Source: Paenibacillus foliorum (GTDB lineage: Bacteria > Bacillota > Bacilli > Paenibacillales > NBRC-103111). Taken from it: a DNA stretch of 64,000 bases. Both the position numbers and the translations under genes were made by a program. Each line of letters begins with the position of its first letter. Position 1 is the first letter of the stretch. The notes beneath the pieces were generated by a model, which saw only the letters and a list, made by a program, of their open reading frames with translations, searched no databases and was not told where the DNA came from. Positions 54,724-64,000 of the stretch are shown here, piece after piece. The stretch spans positions 1 to 64,000 of the forward strand of contig NZ_WHOD01000009.1 in NCBI RefSeq assembly GCF_013141765.1, read 5' to 3'.

Positions 54724-56328
54724 ATGCTGAAGCTGCAAATCCCGAAAAACCGAATAAATTTTTTAATCGAACGGATGCAGCATGACTTTGAGTTGCCGAT
54801 ACTGGAACGCGGATGGGAATTTTACCACAAAGCCCGTGTGAAAAACATAGAGCTATTGCATGGAGTGGAAATCTCCGCTTCCGTACACGGCAAAGAGAAA
54901 TACGAAGTCATTCTGGATATGGACAATTTTGCAAAAAGCAGCTGCAGCTGCTCCTATCCATCCAACTGCAGGCATATGGCTGCTGTTATTTTCACATTGT
55001 ATGCATCCTACGCACGGCCGGAGCTGCTTCTACAGCAGCTAAAGCAAGCCATATTAGTGAAAAGTCGCCAGCAGCAATCCCGTACGTCTTCATCAGTATC
55101 CAAGGCTGAGAAGAAACAGGAACGTTTAGAGGCTCTGCAAGAGAATCAGCCGCCAACGGTTTGGCAACGTTTCTTTGACCAGCAATTTTACGGCTACTCC
55201 CTTTCACAGCAGCACTCGATTGAGCTGTTTTACAATGCAGCCAAGGACTCGCTGACTCCACTTGCGGCTAATTGGGATGAACCCTTACGGCATCTCTATG
55301 AGCTGCATGTCGTTCTATTCGTCATGCGCAAAATAGAGCAGTTTTATACGGATACGAAGTCGTCCTATTTATCTTATTACATTGAAACAGGCAGCAAAAC
55401 AGTCGCTAAGCAATGTATAGAGCAGCTTGAAGGCCTTCTGCCTGCCCTGAATTTCACTGCACTCCTGAAAAAACACGAAGCCGCTGTGGATGAAACCATG
55501 ACGATGCTTGGCGAAACAGCTTTAACCGGCAAGGACTCGCCTATGGATTGGCTGCTCGCTTACCGCAGCATCTGGTGGCGTCTGGAAGACCGCCCGGAAC
55601 GACTGGAGCGCGAACGCAAGCGGCTTCAGCTTATAGCAGCGAAGTCTAATGTTATGCCGCGCAGACGCGAAGCCGTTATAATCGCATTGGCTCATTTTGA
55701 TATAATGGCCGGTAATGATGCAAAAGCGCGAACGCTTCTTGAGCAGCTTGCTAAACGAGAGGCTCGTGATTTCTTCATCTATTTACACCGCTTTTACGAT
55801 GGCCAGGAGTGGGAGCGCATGCTGGCATGGCTCAGATGGCTTCTGCCCTCTGTACAGCGCGCTCAACAGGAGGAACTACGGATCTTCTGCACCTATTGGA
55901 TGGAAGCTGTAAGCCGTCAGCCTGATGACGGCGAATGGGTCGATGTCATGATCGCCCTGCTGCCGCGGACGTACTATTTCTATACAGCCTATTTATTAAA
56001 AGCGAACCGGTTTAAGGCTTGGGTTGATTTGCAGCTGGCTAATCGTGTTTCTCCGCTTAATTTATATGCACTGGATTTAAAAAATGTGGAGGCGAACGAT
56101 CCCTCCCTGCTGCTGCCGCTGTACCATCAAGCCGTTGAACGGTGCATTGCGGAGAAGAACCGCAACTCTTACAAGATGGCCGTTAAGCTGCTGAAGAAGC
56201 TGCACGCGTACTATAAACAACTAGAGAAGCTGAACACCTGGGAAGAGTATATTTACCGCCTAGCGAATCGGTATTCCCGCTTACGCGCACTGCAAGAAGA
56301 GCTTCGGAAAGGGAAATGGATTCCATGA
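54724..56328 (+). CDS. SWIM zinc-finger protein, YwqB-like
   Basis: 534 aa. SWIM motif CSCSYPSNCRHM (about 78-89; CxC...CxH), followed by a long helical region. It is paired with a SNF2 ATPase in Bacillus (ywqB-ywqA) as here: the stop overlaps the next start by 13 bases. Probably a DNA- or protein-binding partner. ATG follows GGAGGCGGAA. Confidence 0.85.
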   Translation: MLKLQIPKNRINFLIERMQHDFELPILERGWEFYHKARVKNIELLHGVEISASVHGKEKYEVILDMDNFAKSSCSCSYPSNCRHMAAVIFTLYASYARPELLLQQLKQAILVKSRQQQSRTSSSVSKAEKKQERLEALQENQPPTVWQRFFDQQFYGYSLSQQHSIELFYNAAKDSLTPLAANWDEPLRHLYELHVVLFVMRKIEQFYTDTKSSYLSYYIETGSKTVAKQCIEQLEGLLPALNFTALLKKHEAAVDETMTMLGETALTGKDSPMDWLLAYRSIWWRLEDRPERLERERKRLQLIAAKSNVMPRRREAVIIALAHFDIMAGNDAKARTLLEQLAKREARDFFIYLHRFYDGQEWERMLAWLRWLLPSVQRAQQEELRIFCTYWMEAVSRQPDDGEWVDVMIALLPRTYYFYTAYLLKANRFKAWVDLQLANRVSPLNLYALDLKNVEANDPSLLLPLYHQAVERCIAEKNRNSYKMAVKLLKKLHAYYKQLEKLNTWEEYIYRLANRYSRLRALQEELRKGKWIP

Positions 56329-59300
56329 GCGATACGACTGCGATAACCATTAACACCCGATGGATCGTCCCCGGCTGCTTCTTCTTGTGGGGCGTCCGGC
56401 ATAACGGCGGCATCAATGACGCCAATGATTTGAAGAACCTGCTGTTTGCGTGGCATCAGCAGTCTTTTTATGGCACGTTCATCGAGGTTACGGAGTCGAT
56501 GAACATTGAAGGACTGCAGCTGCCTGCATTGGAGGCGCTGGACTACTTCTGCAGCCCAAGCGCAGTCCAGCATTTAAAGCTGGATTGGAGCCGTGAGCTG
56601 CAGGAGCTTTTGCACTTGGCGCCGCATGTGAAGGAGGCGCTGGTGCAGGGCCGCTGCATGCCCGACTTCACGAAGTGGAAGGCGGGTGAGCTAGGCTGGA
56701 AGCTGGCGCTGCCAGACAGCGTGGCAGCGGAAGGTCTATCTCCACTAGCGCAGCAGTGGATGGATCGACTCATCCCCGAGTGGGGCGAGGAAGATGGCGT
56801 GCTGCGCCAGAGCATTCGTCAGCTGGAGCAGACATATCCGCTGCTTCAACGCGGGAAGCTCCCAGCCGATCTATGGATGGACGAGGAGGATTGGCTCGTT
56901 TCCATCGGCTGGCAAACGGACGGCACGCCGTTTAGGACGTGCCTGCAGTTGAGCGAGCCGCCGCAAGGACGCGGCAGCTGGCCGCTGCGCGTGATCCTAC
57001 AAGATCGCGCGAACAAGGATGTGCTGCGCGAGGTCGACGCAGCAGTGCTGGAAGCCGCTGCGCAGGCTGATGCGGCGGTGCAAGCGGAAGCCGCCGACGG
57101 TGCCGCCGCGGCGCAGCCGGGCGAAGGCGCGCTCGAAGCCGCGCGCCGCAGCGTAGACGCAATCGGTGCAGCCGCTGCGTCTGCGCCGTCAACCGCCGAC
57201 GCAGTGCCCGTCGGCGAGCACAGCATCGCGCCCGTGCGCGATGTCCACCCGGCGCTGGCGGAGCTGCCCGCCGCGTGGCAGCCGCATCTGCACCGCGCGG
57301 CGAAGGATCTCGCCAAGTGGCGGCGCATCCAACCCTCGCTGCAGCAGAGCGAGGACACACCTATCCTGCGCAGCGAGCTGTCGCAAGACGAGGCTTGGCA
57401 ACTGCTCACGCAGGGCAGCCTACGCCTGATGGAAGCGGGCTACTCCGTCTTCTTGCCCGCCTGGTGGGAGCGGATTCGCCGCTGGAAGCCGCGGCTCAAA
57501 GCCAAGATCAAATCATCGGTTGGCTCTGGACCTCAGGCGATGTTCGGCCTGCAGCAGCTGATGCAGTTTGATTGGAAGATCGCACTCGGCGATATCGAGC
57601 TGACTGAAGAAGAATTCCGCACGCTGCTTGAAGAAAAGCGTAAGCTTGTACAAATCCGCGGCCAGTGGATACAGCTTGATCCGGCACAGCTGCAGCAGCT
57701 TGAGCAGGTTATGAAGCAGGTGCAGAAGAAGCAAGGGCTTTCGTTCCGCGACGTGTTAGAGCTTCACCTGCTTGGCTCCTCAGAAGGCGAGGAGGAATTC
57801 GGCTTCCAACGCTCACTCCAAATGGAGGTTGAGCTGAATGAACAGCTGCAAGAGATGATTGAGCTGCTCAACCACGCCAAGCGACCACCGCTGATTGAAC
57901 CTCCCGCTTCTTTCCGCGGGACTCTGCGCCCCTATCAGCTGGAGGGTATTTCTTGGCTGCTGTTTCTGCGCAGCGCCGGCCTTGGAGGCTGTCTTGCTGA
58001 CGACATGGGTCTCGGCAAGACCATTCAAATGATCACCTACCTGCTGCACATGCGCGAGCAGGCAACTGCTGGCGTCGGGGAAGAAGACGCCCCAATCATC
58101 CCTTCCCTGCTGATCTGCCCCACCTCGGTGCTCGGCAATTGGCAGAAGGAGCTGCAGCGATTTGCCCCCGAGCTGAAGGTTCATCTGCATTATGGACCTA
58201 ATCGCGCCAAAGGCGAAGCCTTTAAGGAAACCTGCCAAGGCTATGATCTCATACTGACTACCTACACCTTGTCGCACTTGGATGAAATAGAGCTAGCTCA
58301 GGTTGAATGGAGCTCCATCTGTCTCGATGAAGCCCAAAACATTAAAAATGCCTACACCAAACAGGCCACTTCGATCCGCAGCTTGAAGGCACAGCATCGA
58401 ATCGCTATGACCGGTACTCCAATTGAAAACCGGCTCACCGAGCTATGGTCGATCTTTGATTTCCTAAATCCGGGTTACCTGGGCACCTTGCGTGAGTTCA
58501 CGCACCGCTATGTAACGGCTATTGAGAAATCGAATGATCCGGAGCTGGTAAGCAAGGTACAGCGGTTGATACGCCCCTTCCTGCTGCGCCGTGTCAAGAA
58601 AGACCCCGCCATCCAATTGGATTTGCCGGAAAAATACGAGAACAAAACATTCGTTTCACTCACGGCAGAGCAGGGTATTTTATATGAAAACTATATTAAG
58701 GATATGTTCGATAGATTGGATCGTTTAAGCGCTATGGAGCGGAGAGGCTTAATTCTTGCGGCTTTGACGAAGCTTAAGCAGATATGTAATCATCCGTCGC
58801 TTATGCTCAAGGAGCCTGCTGGTTCCCCTTGGCAGCAACGGTCCAACAAAGTGGAGAGGCTGCTGGAAATGGTACAGGAGCTTCGTCAAGAAGGGGATAA
58901 ATGTCTGATATTTACACAGTTTGTGGAAACTGGACATTTGCTTCAGCGCATCCTGGAGCAGGAGCTGGAAACTCCAGTCCTGTTCCTTCACGGCGGTACG
59001 CCGAAGGCAGGAAGAGATCGCATGATCAGCGAATTCCAAGGCGATACCCTACTTCCAGAAGGACAGCAGCCGAGCATCTTCCTCTTATCTCTAAAAGCTG
59101 GAGGCACAGGACTGAATTTGACCGCTGCCAACCATGTGTTTCACTTTGACCGTTGGTGGAATCCTGCTGTGGAGAACCAAGCAACCGACCGGGCTTTTCG
59201 AATTGGTCAAACCCGGCATGTTCAGGTGCATAAATTTGTAACATTGGGAACGCTTGAGGAACGAATCGATGAAATGATCGAGAAGAAGCAGGGTTTAAGC

Positions 59301-59399
59301 CAACAAATCGTAGGGAACGGAGAACAGTGGATTACTGAAATGTCGACAGATGACTTGAAGGAGCTGTTCTCACTGCGAAGCGAGTGGGTTGAGGGTTAG
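56316..59399 (+). CDS. SNF2-family helicase-like ATPase, YwqA-like
   Basis: 1027 aa DNA translocase. The N-terminal 450 residues are the SNF2-associated region with an Ala-rich, GC-rich linker (about 235-300). The ATPase starts about 535: GCLADDMGLGKTIQMI (Walker A), CPTSVLGNW, LDEAQNIKN (DEAQ), MTGTPIENRLTELWSIF; second lobe KCLIFTQFVETGHLL, LLSLKAGGTGLNLT and QATDRAFRIGQTRHVQVHKF (motif VI). ATG 56316 overlaps the SWIM gene end. Thought to act in DNA repair or replication restart; not shown. Confidence 0.92.
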   Translation: MDSMSDTTAITINTRWIVPGCFFLWGVRHNGGINDANDLKNLLFAWHQQSFYGTFIEVTESMNIEGLQLPALEALDYFCSPSAVQHLKLDWSRELQELLHLAPHVKEALVQGRCMPDFTKWKAGELGWKLALPDSVAAEGLSPLAQQWMDRLIPEWGEEDGVLRQSIRQLEQTYPLLQRGKLPADLWMDEEDWLVSIGWQTDGTPFRTCLQLSEPPQGRGSWPLRVILQDRANKDVLREVDAAVLEAAAQADAAVQAEAADGAAAAQPGEGALEAARRSVDAIGAAAASAPSTADAVPVGEHSIAPVRDVHPALAELPAAWQPHLHRAAKDLAKWRRIQPSLQQSEDTPILRSELSQDEAWQLLTQGSLRLMEAGYSVFLPAWWERIRRWKPRLKAKIKSSVGSGPQAMFGLQQLMQFDWKIALGDIELTEEEFRTLLEEKRKLVQIRGQWIQLDPAQLQQLEQVMKQVQKKQGLSFRDVLELHLLGSSEGEEEFGFQRSLQMEVELNEQLQEMIELLNHAKRPPLIEPPASFRGTLRPYQLEGISWLLFLRSAGLGGCLADDMGLGKTIQMITYLLHMREQATAGVGEEDAPIIPSLLICPTSVLGNWQKELQRFAPELKVHLHYGPNRAKGEAFKETCQGYDLILTTYTLSHLDEIELAQVEWSSICLDEAQNIKNAYTKQATSIRSLKAQHRIAMTGTPIENRLTELWSIFDFLNPGYLGTLREFTHRYVTAIEKSNDPELVSKVQRLIRPFLLRRVKKDPAIQLDLPEKYENKTFVSLTAEQGILYENYIKDMFDRLDRLSAMERRGLILAALTKLKQICNHPSLMLKEPAGSPWQQRSNKVERLLEMVQELRQEGDKCLIFTQFVETGHLLQRILEQELETPVLFLHGGTPKAGRDRMISEFQGDTLLPEGQQPSIFLLSLKAGGTGLNLTAANHVFHFDRWWNPAVENQATDRAFRIGQTRHVQVHKFVTLGTLEERIDEMIEKKQGLSQQIVGNGEQWITEMSTDDLKELFSLRSEWVEG

Positions 59400-59413
59400 C
59401 TAGATTATCCGAA

Positions 59414-60601
59414 TCAAACGCTCAAATCCAGAAAAATATAATGCGTGTCCCCAACCGGACAAGAGTACGTTTGCATCGGCTGAGCCGTATCGAGATCGGT
59501 ATATACTTGAGAGAGCATCCCCTGCCGTTGATTATTCATCCGCATCATATTAGGAATAAAGTAAGGACGCCATATCCAATTCGATCCTTGAAACTGGGCG
59601 TCCTTCTTCCATCCCTCGTCCATATCGCGAATGAAATTAGATGAAACCTGACAGCCATCCTCGCGGCATATATAAATTCTCGTCACATTGTCGGCGACAG
59701 TGCCGAGTAGGCTGCCGATCATCATATCCGCATCCTGGGCCGAAGAAATATGCATTTCTGATGAAATTAATTCATTAAGACTTTCTTGTACAGAGAATAA
59801 CGCCCGATAACGCGTTATTTCTGATTCCGTATAGATACGTATCTCTTCTTTTAATAAAGGCTCGTAGTTTCGTTCTGATTGAAAATCAGCTCTGGCTTCC
59901 GAGAACAGAAAGCCTTGGACATACCTAGCCCCAGCCTTTAATGAATGATACAAGTCCTGCTTCGTTTCCACACCCTCTATCAACAACGAAGACCCCATCT
60001 GTGAAGACAATATGGAAAATGAATTTAATAACGCATTATAGCCCTCGTGATTTTTGCTCTTTTTCAACAGCTTCAAATCAATTTTTAAAATATTAGGTTT
60101 AATCGAAGCTATCCGATCATAATTGCTGTATCCGCTGCCTATATCATCGATTGCAATCAAGCAGCCTTGCTGACGATAAACCTCTACAATTTTCGACAAT
60201 TCCTCCAAGCGTCCGTGGAACTCCTCCTCGGTTATCTCTATGACAACCCGCGACGGCTCCAATCCATGCTTTTCAACAAACTGCAGCGTAGGCAGAATAC
60301 CGGTTTCCTTGTACTTCCTATAAATCCAAGACGGCTTTAAATTTAAAAACAGCATCGCATCCCCGTCAGATTGAGCAATAGTCGAGATCGCCTTCTCACG
60401 CAGCAATCGGTCTACTTGTAAGTGATGCTCATCGCTAACAGTTGGATCATGAAAAAAAGGCCCTAGGCTGTGAACCTGTCCTTCGTGAACCCTTCTGCCC
60501 AATGCTTCATAGGCGATAATTTTCTGGTTTTGGAGCGATAATATCGGCTGAAAAAAAGGGTGGAGTTCCTTTTCCAGCGGTACTTGATTCATCTGCAACA
60601 T
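59414..60601 (-). CDS. EAL-domain protein with YkuI-type C-terminus
   Basis: 395 aa. The EAL domain (about 12-255) keeps key residues: Glu in YEALGRR, Asn in LFLNLKP, Glu in IEITEEE, DDIGSGYSN, Lys in ILKIDLKLL, Glu in LIEGVET and Gln in YVQGFLFSE. DDIGSG replaces the usual DDFGTG. The C-terminal part (about 260-395) resembles the YkuI PAS-like domain. Either a c-di-GMP phosphodiesterase or binding effector; residues allow activity. AGGAGG before ATG. It converges with the SNF2 gene. Confidence 0.88.
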   Translation of the reverse strand: MLQMNQVPLEKELHPFFQPILSLQNQKIIAYEALGRRVHEGQVHSLGPFFHDPTVSDEHHLQVDRLLREKAISTIAQSDGDAMLFLNLKPSWIYRKYKETGILPTLQFVEKHGLEPSRVVIEITEEEFHGRLEELSKIVEVYRQQGCLIAIDDIGSGYSNYDRIASIKPNILKIDLKLLKKSKNHEGYNALLNSFSILSSQMGSSLLIEGVETKQDLYHSLKAGARYVQGFLFSEARADFQSERNYEPLLKEEIRIYTESEITRYRALFSVQESLNELISSEMHISSAQDADMMIGSLLGTVADNVTRIYICREDGCQVSSNFIRDMDEGWKKDAQFQGSNWIWRPYFIPNMMRMNNQRQGMLSQVYTDLDTAQPMQTYSCPVGDTHYIFLDLSV

Positions 60602-61017
60602 CTTCGCCTCCTGCTGCCTGATGCGTTAGTTTGGTGTTACCATACCTAACATTTATTAGTCCTCATTGTTATTGTAAGCGAGAACGGCTGAACTGGCAAA
60701 CATTTCTTGCAGCAAACTTCACGGTTTTCGGCATTTTTCATGTTCACATCCCTCACATTCATCTCCACACCTTTATTTTTACTTAAATACCCAAACAATC
60801 CGTCCGTATTATTTAAATAATAGCTTATTTTTTGACTATGAAATGCCGAAATAAATAAGGTCCTGTCGTAAATTAGCGAAATATATTATTGAATACTCAA
60901 AAATTATAGATCTTTATAAGTTCCACACAGGAATATGTTCAGGTTTTGTCGAATTTGTTGGTAGAATATGTACGTTAAACGTTCACTCCACTCTCTTAGA
61001 AACAAGGCGGTCTTTAT
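60602..61017. other. Divergent promoter region with a Spo0A box
   Basis: 416 bases without a gene between the divergent EAL and CHASE3-kinase genes. It holds TTTTGTCGAA (60944-60953), a full-strength Spo0A box, about 65 bases before the kinase start, and a sigma-H-like -10 GTAGAATAT just after it with a poor -35 (AGGTTTT, spacing 13). The rest is AT-rich. Confidence 0.55.
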
Positions 61018-63930
61018 ATGAAAATAACACGCTCGAATGTATCTTTGCTATACGTTGTCCTTATTATTTCCTTGCTTGCTTTTGTTAGTATATCCAGCTA
61101 TGTGGCTTCCACTAATATGGAAAATGAACTGAATAGCGTTGTAAATGAGGTTATTCCTTTATCAGGAGTAGCCGGAAATATTTTTGAGGATATAATTAAT
61201 CAGGAAACGGGTTTGCGCGGTTATATAGTGTCGGGTGATGAGAAATATTTGGAGTCTTATGAGCTTGGCAAGCAGCAGCTTATTCCTGACCTAGAAATAA
61301 TGGCCGACTACCAGAAAAAATATCCGGGCCTGAAAAGCTTGATGGAAGGCGATATGCTGCCGCAAATTAAGCGTCTACAGGATTATTACCTCTCACAGAT
61401 CATCTTGGTCCAAAGCGGTAAAATTGAGGAGGCCCGCACACGTATTACGAATGGAAAAACGATGATGGATCGGTTTCGCCAGCTTCATATCAAGGTCATA
61501 ACCGAAATCGATACCATTGCGGATTCTGCCTACAAAGACGCCAATCAAGCAGGACGCTCAGCTAGAATTATTATTGCCGTAGGCGGTGGCTTAGCCCTCA
61601 TCATTGGCTTGATGTCCGCAGTCATATTCAGCCGAGCAAACCGCGCGGAGGCTGCTCTGCGTAAAAGCGAGGAAACCTACCGATATATGGCGGAAAGCTT
61701 AGAGTCCCAGAACGAAGAAATTATAGCCCAGCAGGAGGAGCAGGAGCAGACTCTTGAGAAGCTGTCCCAGCGAGAGCAAGAACTCGAAACCATTAGCACG
61801 TATCAGGAAAAGCTAACCGGCTCTTTAGAAATGTCCCTGTTTCTGGAGTCATCCATTCCCGCTTTGCTTGACTCGCTCAAGATGGACGCAGCTTTACTTG
61901 TCATGAAATCGAATAAGGACAGTGGTTCGACTGACGCACAGGATGAGGAAGCTTCCTATTCCTATACCATATTATACGCCACCGGCTACCCACAGCAGCT
62001 GCCGAGCAAGATTCAGACCGTATTGTTCGGCCCAGCGCTTCGAGTCCTTACTGAAAAAGTACCAATCGAATGCAGACGAGATCTATCCTCTATGGAGCTT
62101 GGCATACACCAATCGATGAGTCACGCTTTGGATCAATACTACCCTGTGTTCGATGACAATAATGAAGTAATTGGTTTTCTGCTTTTAACCAGTTATTTGA
62201 CTTCACGAAGTGAACAAAGAGGCCGTATCGCCAAAGGCCTGGTCCGACAATTCGAACTCGCTTTCCTTGCACAGCTTATGAACGAGGAACGGCTCAGACA
62301 ATCGATTCGTTTGGAACAATTGAACGATCAATTAACCCATGAGAAAGAGTTTATCGGCAATCAACGCGACCTGATTAATAACATTTTGGAGTCTACACAT
62401 GAAGGCATGATGCTCTGCGATTCGAAGGGCACACTGCTGTTCGTCAACCACCGCATGAGCGACTATATAACTCTAAGCCAACATATTGGGCAAAATTGGA
62501 ACAAAGTGGGAGACTTTATTAGTCAGACCAGCCCTTCGTTTATGCCTATCTATCTGTCTGTTGAAGGCCTGCTGAATGGATCGCTTGATAAGCTTACCGA
62601 GCGCTTCGTTTATTTGGACCAAGATAATCAACAGCGTTATGTTGAGCTCTACGCAACCAAGGTTGGTGATAAAGATAATCAAGTAGGTTATTTATTCGTA
62701 TTCCGGGATCGAACAGAAGAAGAAAAAGTTGATGAAATGAAGAATGAATTCGTCAGTATCGTTTCCCATGAACTACGGACGCCGCTCGCAAGCGTATTGG
62801 GTTTTATTGAAATCTTATTGCATCGCCAGCTCCCACCTGAAAAGCAGCAGAAATATATGGAAACCATTTATAAAGAAGCTAACCGTCTATCTACCCTAAT
62901 TAACGACTTTCTGGATTTACAGCGGATGGAATCAGGCAAACAAGTGTATCACTTCGCTCCAGTCGATCTCGTCAGCCTGCTGGAAGAAGCCTCTTACCAA
63001 TGGAAGGGTAAACAGAGCCACCAGCTTGAGCTGCACGTTCCTGATAACGAAGTATGGATCCGTGCCGATTCCGACCGTTTTAAACAAATCATTCACAACC
63101 TGCTTAGCAACGCGATTAAATATTCACCTCAGGCCAATAAGGTTGATGTACGAATTGAAAAAAACGGCCAGCAGGTAAAGCTTCTCATTACTGACTACGG
63201 ACTTGGAATTCCGGATGAAGCCAAGGATAAGTTATTCTCTAAATTTTATAGGGTTGATAATTCAGACCGCCGCCAAATAGGAGGCACAGGCTTAGGATTA
63301 GCCATTGTGAAAGAAATCGTGGACGCACATCAAGGTTCAATTACCTTCATATCGGAAATGGGCAAAGGCACTACCTTTACCGTCGAACTGGAAACTCACA
63401 AGGTGCCAAGCGCCGAAGGCAGTATCATCGTCCTTGAAGACGATGACAACCTGGCCAAGCTAATCCAGATTGGACTTACCCGATTGAACGTCCCTACCGT
63501 TCACTTGCGTTCGGCCGAGGAAGGAATTATTGCTCTGAATCAAATTCGTAACCAAGCGCCGCTGCTTTGTATTGTAGATATCCATCTGGAAGGAACGAAA
63601 ACCGGATGGGACTTTATATCCGAACTCTACAAGCATCCCGACTATTTCCGAACCCCTGTCATTGTGTCGACAGCATTGGAACCACCTTTGGACTATCACG
63701 AGAAAGACCTTGAAAAGTTTCTGCGTAAGCCTTTTTCTATGGAGAAGCTGCTGGATGTTGCAGAGCATCTGCTCAACAACAAAGAGAATACGGCTTACAT
63801 TTTCCCAGCACAAAATGAAGAGCACATTAAAAACTCCTTGGAAAAGAATGGCATCCACATCAACGAGATCACCCGCGATCAAGATACCATTCAAGTCGAA
63901 CTATCACACAAACAAAATAAAGATACTTGA
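61018..63930 (+). CDS. CHASE3 hybrid histidine kinase with PAS and receiver
   Basis: 970 aa. TM1 (about 8-30), CHASE3 ectodomain (about 35-180; NQETGLRGYIVSGDEKYLESY), TM2 (about 183-205), coiled coil, a GAF-like region (about 265-430), PAS (about 455-570), HisKA with FVSIVSHELRTPLASVLGF, HATPase_c (NLLSNAIKYS, DYGLGIP, GGTGLGLAI), then a receiver (about 800-925; LEDDDN, VDIHLEG). The receiver's Asp about 860 replaces the usual pattern but is present; Lys is in FLRKPFS. No own output domain. Ligand unknown. Confidence 0.88.
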   Translation: MKITRSNVSLLYVVLIISLLAFVSISSYVASTNMENELNSVVNEVIPLSGVAGNIFEDIINQETGLRGYIVSGDEKYLESYELGKQQLIPDLEIMADYQKKYPGLKSLMEGDMLPQIKRLQDYYLSQIILVQSGKIEEARTRITNGKTMMDRFRQLHIKVITEIDTIADSAYKDANQAGRSARIIIAVGGGLALIIGLMSAVIFSRANRAEAALRKSEETYRYMAESLESQNEEIIAQQEEQEQTLEKLSQREQELETISTYQEKLTGSLEMSLFLESSIPALLDSLKMDAALLVMKSNKDSGSTDAQDEEASYSYTILYATGYPQQLPSKIQTVLFGPALRVLTEKVPIECRRDLSSMELGIHQSMSHALDQYYPVFDDNNEVIGFLLLTSYLTSRSEQRGRIAKGLVRQFELAFLAQLMNEERLRQSIRLEQLNDQLTHEKEFIGNQRDLINNILESTHEGMMLCDSKGTLLFVNHRMSDYITLSQHIGQNWNKVGDFISQTSPSFMPIYLSVEGLLNGSLDKLTERFVYLDQDNQQRYVELYATKVGDKDNQVGYLFVFRDRTEEEKVDEMKNEFVSIVSHELRTPLASVLGFIEILLHRQLPPEKQQKYMETIYKEANRLSTLINDFLDLQRMESGKQVYHFAPVDLVSLLEEASYQWKGKQSHQLELHVPDNEVWIRADSDRFKQIIHNLLSNAIKYSPQANKVDVRIEKNGQQVKLLITDYGLGIPDEAKDKLFSKFYRVDNSDRRQIGGTGLGLAIVKEIVDAHQGSITFISEMGKGTTFTVELETHKVPSAEGSIIVLEDDDNLAKLIQIGLTRLNVPTVHLRSAEEGIIALNQIRNQAPLLCIVDIHLEGTKTGWDFISELYKHPDYFRTPVIVSTALEPPLDYHEKDLEKFLRKPFSMEKLLDVAEHLLNNKENTAYIFPAQNEEHIKNSLEKNGIHINEITRDQDTIQVELSHKQNKDT

Positions 63931-63956
63931 TATCAGCCAAAGCTGATTCATTCAGC

Positions 63957-64000
63957 ACAAAAGCCCGAAGTGTCCTATATCAGGACCTGCGGGCTTTTGT
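63957..64000 (+). terminator. Terminator after the CHASE3 kinase gene
   Basis: AAAGCCCG and CGGGCTTT pair round a loop with inner GTCCT/AGGAC, followed by TTGT to the window end. Confidence 0.85.

Noticed and set aside
56846..57409. Minus-strand Ala/Ser/Cys-rich frames inside the SNF2 gene
   Set aside because: Shadows of the GC-rich Ala linker; codon pattern belongs to the plus-strand gene.

Overview
The window looks like chromosome from a low-to-mid GC, endospore-forming Firmicute of the Paenibacillaceae, most like Paenibacillus. The basis is gene order and content. There is a large Bacillus-type SRP RNA beside dnaX. The minus strand carries rpoE-pyrG-spo0F-fbaA-murA-rho-rpmE. There are sporulation genes (bofA, spo0F, a YhcN-like lipoprotein), a speE-speB/pbpG/ywhD neighbourhood, and sigma-H, sigma-D and Spo0A-type sites.

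Region 1 (1-14.2 kb, nearly all minus strand) is core housekeeping. It holds rpoE, pyrG (with a start site and terminator that fit CTP-sensing reiterative-initiation attenuation), spo0F (sigma-H promoter), fbaA, murA, rho, a radical SAM protein, rpmE and a YhcN-like lipoprotein whose ribosome binding site lies inside a long hairpin. These are followed by SRP RNA, a PAS histidine kinase with a near-consensus sigma-H promoter, dnaX, ebfC, recR, yaaL and bofA. The kinase and spo0F together suggest a phosphorelay input.

Region 2 (14.2-32.7 kb) is mixed: a subtilisin-like protease without a signal peptide, YwiB, an IS1595-type transposase remnant, a GH42 beta-galactosidase with a divergent AraC regulator, a Tat-type phosphoesterase, speE-speB, a class A PBP, a dienelactone hydrolase, a MITE-like element carrying seven 42-bp repeats, YwhD, an M1 peptidase with a membrane partner, and an NlpC/P60 hydrolase behind a c-di-AMP (ydaO) riboswitch.

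Region 3 (32.7-42.5 kb) has a photolyase pseudogene, a chemoreceptor with a sigma-D-like promoter, and a compact cryptic prophage. The prophage contains ImmA protease, Xre repressor, five TTACC-N4-GGTAA operators, a sigma-like activator, a neck protein, a truncated sheath, a holin and an amidase. An unknown beta-rich protein, exoA and an SRPBCC protein follow.

Region 4 (42.5-51.6 kb) is an organosulfur island: an aldo/keto reductase, an LLM monooxygenase, a sulfonate-type ABC transporter and a rhodanese in one minus-strand operon behind an attenuator-like leader. A second rhodanese, the 3' scrap of a third, and an FAD oxidoreductase lie beside it.

Region 5 (51.6-64 kb) has a GNAT enzyme, a pterin dehydratase, a 5'-truncated sulfatase next to a solo copy of the MITE end, a SWIM/SNF2 pair, an EAL protein, and a large CHASE3 hybrid kinase with a Spo0A box upstream.

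Many start codons (TTG/GTG) were chosen by Shine-Dalgarno spacing, so they may differ from longest-ORF calls. All family assignments are from motif reading; no searches were run.
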